The translations under genes were made by a program, and so were the position numbers. This document shows positions 14,611 through 16,828 of a stretch of 16,828 nt of DNA, piece after piece; position 1 is the first letter of the stretch, and every line of letters starts with the position of its first letter. The stretch covers positions 1 through 16,828 of the forward strand of contig CAZYER010000033.1 in NCBI GenBank assembly GCA_964646525.1. The letters are read 5' to 3'. The DNA is from GCA-002282575 sp964646525 (lineage in GTDB: Bacteria; Pseudomonadota; Gammaproteobacteria; Thiomicrospirales; Thiomicrospiraceae). A model generated the notes under the pieces. That model was not told the origin of the DNA. It searched no databases and worked only from the letters and a program-made list of their open reading frames with translations.

Positions 14611-14645
14611 CCTCCCCCTTAGAAAGGGGGAGGTCAGTGGGGGTA
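14598..14645. terminator. Nested palindrome serving as bidirectional terminator
   Basis: An inner hairpin CCTCCCCCTT-AGA-AAGGGGGAGG (14611-14633) lies within outer arms TACCCCC (14598-14604) and GGGGGTA (14639-14645). It sits between two convergent genes, overlapping the last codons of the upstream one and ending six bases before the chemoreceptor stop. There is no T-run, so it may act as a rho-assisted barrier or be a mobile C-rich palindrome. Confidence 0.6.
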
Positions 14646-14651
14646 CAAGAG

Positions 14652-16766
14652 TTACCTTAACAACTTAACCTTGCCAGATTGTTCAGATTGCCCCAAATCA
14701 AACACTTGCACACGTGCCAACATCTCCGAAGCTTGCTCACGTAACGTATTGGCTGTACCAGAAATTTCACCAATGAGCGCATCGTTTTGCTGGGTGCGTT
14801 CATCCATCTCATGCATCTTAGAACCAATTAATTCCATGCTATTACGCTGTTCCGTTGTACCCTGAGCAATGCGCTCAATAGCACTATCAGTTTCCCGTAA
14901 CCGTGCCTCGATCGCTTGAAAGGCTTTCACCGTTTCTGCTACTAACGCATCGCCACTGGCTGTTTTTTCAATCGACTGATTCACCACATCCTTAATTTCT
15001 TGCGCTGCCTGTGCTGATTTCTGCGCTAAAGCACGCACTTCACTGGCCACTACGGCAAAACCACGACCATGTTCCCCAGCACGAGCGGCTTCAACTGCTG
15101 CATTCAGTGCCAGCAAGTTGGTTTGGAAAGCAATCGAATCAATCAACCCGACAATACCCGTAATTTTTTCATTAGCTTGACGAATATCCTGCATCGCCTG
15201 CACAGTATGATTCATGGTCACCACACCCGCTTCAGAGGCGGTCAGCGTGTCTGCCGCTAATTGGCGACCTTGCGCCGTTTGAGCGACGTTATTTTGTAAC
15301 AGCGCCAACACTTGACGCATTGACTGGAGTGCATTTTGTAAATCCAACGCTTGCTCATGACTGCGATGGGAGAAATGCTCATTGCCAGAAGAAACCTCCT
15401 GACTGGCTTGCTCAACAATGTGTGCGGCATGGGCAATTTCCATTAAACTCGACTGCACGCGTGCCATACCCTGGTTCATCGCCTGCGCAATATCATTCAG
15501 CTCGCCCAAATACTGCCCCTGCATACGCGCCACCACACGCCCCTGAGACAGAGCTTGCGCCAATTGCAAAATATCAGTCACCGCTTTCGATAGCCCATCT
15601 GCCATTTGGTTAATGCTATCACTCAAATGACCTAAATCACCTTGAGCAGCCACACTCACACGCGCACTAAACTGCCCCTCGACCAAACAATGCATGGTTC
15701 GGTTAACATCCGAAACCACCGCATCCAATCGACTCGCGGTATCCATACTTAATTGAACCAATTCACGATAACGCCCCGACAAACTTTCGTTAACGCTAAG
15801 TACCCTAAAGTCACCTTGTTGCAATGCCGTAAGTGCATTGGTTAAACAGCTCATACTGGCAGAAATAGCATCAACTGACTCATTCACTTTCTCTTTAAGA
15901 TGCAACAAGTCACCCGACAATTGACCATGTACGCGTTGGCTAAAATCACCCTTCGCCAAACCATACACCACTTGATTCACTTCACACAACGACTGCCCTA
16001 CTTGTGCAATTAAAGCGTTGAACGCTTGCGCACTTTCTCCCAACTCATCATTACGCTTACCTAAAGACACCCGATGAGTAAAATCAGCACTAGCGGCTAT
16101 TTCACGCATTTTATCAGTCAAAGCAGTGATAGGAGTCGCAATAGAACGGGTTAGCAAGACACCAACAATACTCACAAAAACCGCCATCAACGTAGCCAAA
16201 ATAAATTGCAAGGCATTGGCAAATTCAAGCGCAGCAGCAAGATCCTGCTCAGACTGTCTCAAGTTCTGCTCTTGAATTTCGGTAAACTCATCAATCAGCT
16301 TAAAAAATCTAACTTGAATTTCTCGCATAGATCCATAGAGTACATCAACCGCTTCTTCCTTCATATCAGCGTCTAAATTGCTTAAAAACTCTCCCAAGGC
16401 AGTATAGGTTTCAGCGCCGTTGGCGCGAATCTTATCAATCATTTCCGCTTCTTGTGCGGAAAGCGGCATTTCAGACAATTGTTTTAAGCGCTCTCCATAA
16501 CGATCTGCGGAGTCACGCATCTTTTGTCGCTCTTGCGCTTGTTTTTTAGGATCTGTCATGATGACGAGATTACGTTGCACTTCGGCACGAACAGCCGACT
16601 CGTATTGTATCTGACGTGCTAGGTCATATTTAACCCGATGCTCATTGAGCATTTGATTCACACGTGACTCCACCTTAGTATTCATCACGAAAGTCGTGCC
16701 TGAACCTAACGCAACCAATACAAACACGCTGGCAAAGGCCACCGTAAACTTACCTTTAATCTTCAT
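14652..16766 (-). CDS. Methyl-accepting chemotaxis protein with multiple HAMP-like units
   Basis: The 704-residue chemoreceptor has a first membrane helix (about 7-29), a helical, ligand-binding four-helix-type periplasmic region (about 30-185) and a second helix (about 186-207). A canonical HAMP domain follows (about 208-260). Four further HAMP-like units then run at about 261-305, 306-355, 356-400 and 401-445, each with a (K/E/Q)GxF- or QGR-like turn and a DL/EL segment. The signalling domain has the invariant hairpin tip SIAFQTNLLALNAAVEAA, then RAGEHGRGFAVVASEVRALAQ (about 544-582). No NWETF-like CheR/CheB tether is present at the C-terminus. The ligand is unknown. AGGATAG precedes the ATG at good spacing. 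The gene converges with the apaH operon and no che genes are nearby. Confidence 0.95.
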   Translation of the reverse strand: MKIKGKFTVAFASVFVLVALGSGTTFVMNTKVESRVNQMLNEHRVKYDLARQIQYESAVRAEVQRNLVIMTDPKKQAQERQKMRDSADRYGERLKQLSEMPLSAQEAEMIDKIRANGAETYTALGEFLSNLDADMKEEAVDVLYGSMREIQVRFFKLIDEFTEIQEQNLRQSEQDLAAALEFANALQFILATLMAVFVSIVGVLLTRSIATPITALTDKMREIAASADFTHRVSLGKRNDELGESAQAFNALIAQVGQSLCEVNQVVYGLAKGDFSQRVHGQLSGDLLHLKEKVNESVDAISASMSCLTNALTALQQGDFRVLSVNESLSGRYRELVQLSMDTASRLDAVVSDVNRTMHCLVEGQFSARVSVAAQGDLGHLSDSINQMADGLSKAVTDILQLAQALSQGRVVARMQGQYLGELNDIAQAMNQGMARVQSSLMEIAHAAHIVEQASQEVSSGNEHFSHRSHEQALDLQNALQSMRQVLALLQNNVAQTAQGRQLAADTLTASEAGVVTMNHTVQAMQDIRQANEKITGIVGLIDSIAFQTNLLALNAAVEAARAGEHGRGFAVVASEVRALAQKSAQAAQEIKDVVNQSIEKTASGDALVAETVKAFQAIEARLRETDSAIERIAQGTTEQRNSMELIGSKMHEMDERTQQNDALIGEISGTANTLREQASEMLARVQVFDLGQSEQSGKVKLLR

Positions 16767-16828
16767 GAGCTATCCTAGTCTTATTTTTTGTCGTGGTATT
16801 TTTTAGGGTTTTCGTTGCCAACGCTGCC
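16767..16828 (-). promoter_or_regulatory. Leader and ribosome-binding site of the chemoreceptor gene
   Basis: On the minus strand AGGATAG ends four bases before the ATG, a good Shine-Dalgarno. Upstream is an AT-rich run with A-tracts (AAAAAATAAGACTAGG and CCCTAAAAAATACC) that may contain a -10 region. Nothing beyond this can be assigned because the window ends. Confidence 0.5.

Noticed and set aside
1..16828. CRISPR array, tRNA, rRNA, prophage or transposase gene
   Set aside because: No regularly spaced direct repeats, no cloverleaf or rRNA signature, and no integrase, transposase or phage structural motif were found on either strand.

Overview
The window is a chromosomal segment of a non-enteric gammaproteobacterium. 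The main evidence is the gene order lptD-surA-pdxA-ksgA-apaG-apaH, together with divergently transcribed amgK and murU, the Pseudomonas-type cell-wall recycling pair that enterics lack. Base composition is intermediate. I cannot name the genus from sequence alone.

Layout. The left edge carries the last 34 codons of infA on the plus strand. A strong palindromic terminator separates it from a converging minus-strand pair, mgtE and a CNNM/CorC-type transporter, which overlap by 8 bases and form a magnesium (divalent cation) module. Next is a 142-bp full-length inverted repeat resembling a MITE. Its right end lies inside the 3' end of an O-methyltransferase gene and supplies that gene's last codons and stop. 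A minus-strand run follows, reading MNT antitoxin, HEPN toxin, murU, yaaA, O-methyltransferase. The MNT/HEPN pair lies between amgK and murU, which are normally adjacent, and is clearly AT-richer than murU. A 400-bp hairpin-rich spacer lies between the toxin-antitoxin pair and amgK.

From 7.5 to 14.6 kb the plus strand holds the outer-membrane and housekeeping cluster. lptD (LPS insertion) and surA (periplasmic chaperone for barrel proteins) are followed by the tightly packed pdxA, ksgA, apaG and apaH, then a small two-helix membrane protein I do not recognise. SurA has one parvulin domain instead of the usual two. A nested palindrome at 14.6 kb ends this operon and the converging chemoreceptor gene. 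That chemoreceptor has an unusually long chain of HAMP-like units.

Non-coding structure. Three related intergenic repeats, with GGAAGGG/CCCTTCC arms and about 35-40 bases between them, flank amgK and lptD. With the 142-bp element and the palindrome at 14.6 kb, they suggest a genome with several families of short dispersed palindromic repeats. I see no CRISPR array, tRNA, rRNA, transposase or prophage gene. The best candidates for something new are the toxin-antitoxin insertion in the MurNAc recycling pair, the MITE-like element that rewrote a protein C-terminus, the dispersed repeat family, and the unknown membrane protein behind apaH.
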